Of a stretch of DNA of 64,000 nucleotides, positions 61,897 through 64,000 are shown piece by piece. The position numbers and the translations under genes are program-made. Numbering within the stretch: the stretch's first letter is position 1; every line of letters starts with the position of its first letter. Source of the stretch: a marine gamma proteobacterium HTCC2080. Its GTDB lineage: Bacteria > Pseudomonadota > Gammaproteobacteria > Pseudomonadales > Halieaceae. Below the pieces are notes generated by a model. The model did not search any database and was not told the DNA's origin. It saw only the letters and a program-made list of their open reading frames with translations. The stretch is from NCBI GenBank assembly GCA_000169115.1, contig AAVV01000005.1, forward strand, positions 62,001 to 126,000, read 5' to 3'.

Positions 61897-62272
61897 GATC
61901 TTGGATTGCCCCAGCTTCTATTTGACCTCGAGTAACTCTAAAGACTTCTACCCGCTGGGCGTTAAACGCGTCTTGCAGAAAAGCGATTGCAATATCGGGT
62001 TTCATCACCTCGCCGCTGGTATAAATATCCACGGCGACGAAATTGTTTTCGGGCCAGGTGTGCACGCTAAAATGTGACTCGGCGATTAAGATGACCCCGC
62101 TGACTCCTGTGGGCGAAAACTGGTGAAAGAAATATTTGATGATTGTCGAGCCGCAACGTTTTGCAGCTGCAAGAAGCGCCTCTTGAGTTGGCTCAACGCT
62201 CCCAATAACCGAGGCGTCACACCCATGAAGGTCCACCAGAAAGTGGTCACCGTAGGTTTCTGTCGAGCCCAT
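61889..62272 (-). CDS. speD: S-adenosylmethionine decarboxylase proenzyme-like SpeD
   Basis: A 127-residue class 1b SpeD. The self-cleavage and pyruvoyl site is Ser66 in ILIAESHFSVHTWPE, with His71 and the HTWPE motif conserved; GDHFLVDLHGC is the standard N-terminus. In VAVDIYTSGEV, position 86 is Ser where most SpeD have the active-site Cys (usually TCG). The ATG at 62272 is one codon after a TTG that would give ideal spacing to AGGAG. It is embedded between two membrane aminopropyltransferase-like genes in one operon. Decarboxylated SAM production is expected, but some SpeD homologues use ornithine or arginine. Confidence 0.88.
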   Translation of the reverse strand: MGSTETYGDHFLVDLHGCDASVIGSVEPTQEALLAAAKRCGSTIIKYFFHQFSPTGVSGVILIAESHFSVHTWPENNFVAVDIYTSGEVMKPDIAIAFLQDAFNAQRVEVFRVTRGQIEAGAIQDHE

Positions 62273-62289
62273 CAATGCGTTCTTCTCCT

Positions 62290-62967
62290 TTAATTTAGAT
62301 ATGCTTGCAGAACCAGCTCACTGATGTGATCGGCCATAATCAAATAATAAACGAGCACCAAAGCCATGGTGGATACAACGACTAGCATGCCATGGAAGTG
62401 AGGCAGGTCTGACGCGGAAACATGCTTTTTTTGCAGCATTAGCAACATGCCGACGGCCGCGTTAAGTAGAGCTACGATAAATGCCGTAGGTATCAAACCA
62501 ACGTATGGGTAAAGGACGAACGCGAAGGTCATGGTGCCCAAAAAAGCGCCCAAATAATTGATGCCAATAATGGCGTTATCACGATATTCGGCGTCCAGAC
62601 TTTTTAGCGCGATAAGCAAGGGGATTTCAAAGCCAGATAGGACGCCAATAATTATGATGAGTAAATGCGCGGTTATCGAGAGCGTGATTCCGGTTGCACC
62701 GGTGCTGTCGATAAAAAATAGAAGCACCACCGAGCCGCCGCCGAATAAGGTCAATAGCGTTTCGACACGCAGCAAGGCAACAGCGGGACGAGCCACAAAC
62801 CGTCCTTCCGCAATCATTGATCCTATGCCGAGAGACATCATGTAAAGGCCGATGGTGACACTGTATCTCAGGACTGTGTTTCCTAAAAAAGCACTGAGTG
62901 CCTGCCCCAGCAGAAGCTCGTAGACGATGCTGCAAAAAGCGAGCACAAATGTCAGGGAGTAAATCAT
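62290..62967 (-). CDS. Membrane-only relative of the fused aminopropyltransferase
   Basis: A 225-residue integral membrane protein with seven hydrophobic helices. Its start, TFVLAFCSIVYELLLGQALSAFLGNTVLRYSVTIGLYMMSLGIG, closely parallels the N-terminal membrane half of the 591-residue protein in the same operon (SLLYELLIAQALATFAANTVTWYSVTVGLYLAGMGLG). GVLSGFEIPLLIALK likewise parallels GFELPVLIDLA. No catalytic domain is present and the frame ends cleanly. Its ATG overlaps the previous stop (TAATG). It may act as a partner subunit for a polyamine-related membrane complex. Confidence 0.78.
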   Translation of the reverse strand: MIYSLTFVLAFCSIVYELLLGQALSAFLGNTVLRYSVTIGLYMMSLGIGSMIAEGRFVARPAVALLRVETLLTLFGGGSVVLLFFIDSTGATGITLSITAHLLIIIIGVLSGFEIPLLIALKSLDAEYRDNAIIGINYLGAFLGTMTFAFVLYPYVGLIPTAFIVALLNAAVGMLLMLQKKHVSASDLPHFHGMLVVVSTMALVLVYYLIMADHISELVLQAYLN

Positions 62968-64000
62968 TACTTTAACAACTGAAAGGGACTTGAGAAATCA
63001 TCGGTCCACAAGCGCACGTCGCTCATGTTGTCGGGCATTTGTTGCTTTTGTAATTGAATAAATTGCTGTGACATAAATCGATCGTTTTTCGTCAAAATCA
63101 TCCAACGGGAGCCCCATTGCTGTGCACTGTTGGAGGCGTTTGTTACCAGTACAGATTGCAAGCCAAGTGTCTTTCCCATTTCCGTGAGTAAAGGCTGAAA
63201 ATCGAAATGCCAGCTTGAAATAAGCACGGCGATAATACCATCAGGTTTAAGGTGTCTCAGGTATAGCTCAAAAGCCTCTCGAGTCAATAAATGAATGGGA
63301 ATTGCATCGCTAGAAAAAGCGTCAAGGACAAAAACATCGAAAGCTTGCGGAAGCTCGTTTTCTAGGGAAAGTCGGGCATCCCCCAAAACAATTTTTACGT
63401 CCGCAGTTGTATCTGCAAGGTAGGTGAAATGGCGTTGAGCGATTTCAACAACATCAGGGTTGATCTCATAGACTTTTACCGAGTCTTGCGCCCCGGCGTA
63501 ACTAATTGCGGTGCCAATACCCAGGCCAATCATCCCTAGGCGCCTTTTGCGCTGTCCTGCGGAAAAGCTCATCGCCATATCGATCCCGCTTCCGGGCGAG
63601 TAGTAGGTAATCGGCAAAGACTTTGCAGGCGCTGTTGTAGCCTGTGCGCCGTGATAGCTATTGCCGTTCCGCAACCACAAAAACTCATCAGAAGTGCCAG
63701 CATTATCTCGCCCGACAGTTAACACCCCATAAAAATTGCGGGCCTGATGAACGATGTCTGGCTCCTCGTCACACGCAGATTGCACGAATACAAAAACAAC
63801 AAACGTAGTGCCAATTGCCAGTGCGAGTTGGATTGGAATGCCTGCAGTCAACGACACTTTGACGTTAACGTGTTTCATTAAAAGGAGAACTACCAATATT
63901 GTTGCCATCGATGCGGCAATTTGTAACTCAATGTAGCGATCACTAATTATTGGCATTAGCACAGATACGAGGGCACTACCTAAGGCCCCTCCCAACGCCA
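62967..64000 (-). CDS. Fused membrane / spermidine-synthase-like protein, partial (5' end outside)
   Basis: The visible 344 codons form the C-terminal part of a larger protein; the TTG at 63993-63995 is read as an internal Leu because the frame stays open to the window edge (ALGGALGSALV). Two hydrophobic segments are followed by a soluble aminopropyltransferase-like domain: GMIGLGIGTAISYAG, VYEINPDVVEIAQRHF, VLGDARLSLE, FDVFVLDAFSSDAIPIHLLTREAF. The DAFSSDAIP form is characteristic of fused MFS/spermidine-synthase proteins. It is the first gene of the reverse operon within the window. Confidence 0.82.
   Translation of the reverse strand, partial: ALGGALGSALVSVLMPIISDRYIELQIAASMATILVVLLLMKHVNVKVSLTAGIPIQLALAIGTTFVVFVFVQSACDEEPDIVHQARNFYGVLTVGRDNAGTSDEFLWLRNGNSYHGAQATTAPAKSLPITYYSPGSGIDMAMSFSAGQRKRRLGMIGLGIGTAISYAGAQDSVKVYEINPDVVEIAQRHFTYLADTTADVKIVLGDARLSLENELPQAFDVFVLDAFSSDAIPIHLLTREAFELYLRHLKPDGIIAVLISSWHFDFQPLLTEMGKTLGLQSVLVTNASNSAQQWGSRWMILTKNDRFMSQQFIQLQKQQMPDNMSDVRLWTDDFSSPFQLLK

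Overview
The window looks like a chromosomal segment of a marine-type gammaproteobacterium. The evidence is a PspF-PspABC envelope-stress locus with a sigma-54 promoter, RhlE, PPK1, a QmcA-like stomatin/NfeD pair, a YghU-type glutathione transferase, two-gene EgtB-EgtD ergothioneine synthesis and acyl-CoA/methylamine catabolism. A Cellvibrionales-like lineage (Halieaceae, SAR92 and similar) would fit, but this is inferred from gene content only. I saw no insertion sequence, prophage, CRISPR array or rRNA. The one RNA gene recognised is tRNA-Arg(UCG).

Layout: 0-3.8 kb holds a DUF885 hydrolase/acyl-CoA dehydrogenase pair, a type IV pilin-like protein, a PhyH dioxygenase, and a rearrangement scar where a truncated aldehyde dehydrogenase meets a truncated acetoacetate-decarboxylase-like gene tail to tail. 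3.9-12.7 kb is one compact forward cluster: two acetoacetate-decarboxylase-like proteins, two saccharopine-dehydrogenase-like oxidoreductases, a carotene-desaturase-like flavoprotein, an unrecognised protein and a polyprenyl synthase. It reads as an uncharacterised isoprenoid or lipid pathway and is the best candidate here for a new system. 12.8-17.5 kb has a TIR-ATPase-TPR protein divergent from an exported histidine-rich TPR protein.

17.6-23.6 kb holds DoxX, a class III aminotransferase, EgtD, EgtB and a succinate-semialdehyde-type dehydrogenase. 23.8-26.8 kb is the Psp locus with an extra small membrane gene. 26.9-31.9 kb holds an alpha/beta hydrolase, a universal stress protein, PPK1 and DUF808. 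32-40.5 kb holds DUF429, a WYL regulator beside a PLP decarboxylase, an MFS exporter, a GST, an esterase, and a VOC/carboxymuconolactone-decarboxylase-like pair. 40.7 kb is the tRNA, followed by a non-coding gap and the stomatin/NfeD pair, then PqiA-like, multi-TM and PF10118-like proteins and an M20 amidohydrolase.

47.7-54.6 kb is a methylated-amine region: an MttB-family methyltransferase without pyrrolysine converging on two paralogous dimethylglycine-dehydrogenase-like proteins. 56.4-58.1 kb encodes an unusual protein joining a thymidine-kinase-like P-loop/zinc module, a SAM methyltransferase and a C-terminal beta domain. After RhlE, the window ends in a tightly packed reverse operon: a fused membrane aminopropyltransferase (partial), a membrane-only relative, SpeD with Ser at the usual active-site Cys, and a second membrane aminopropyltransferase-like protein.
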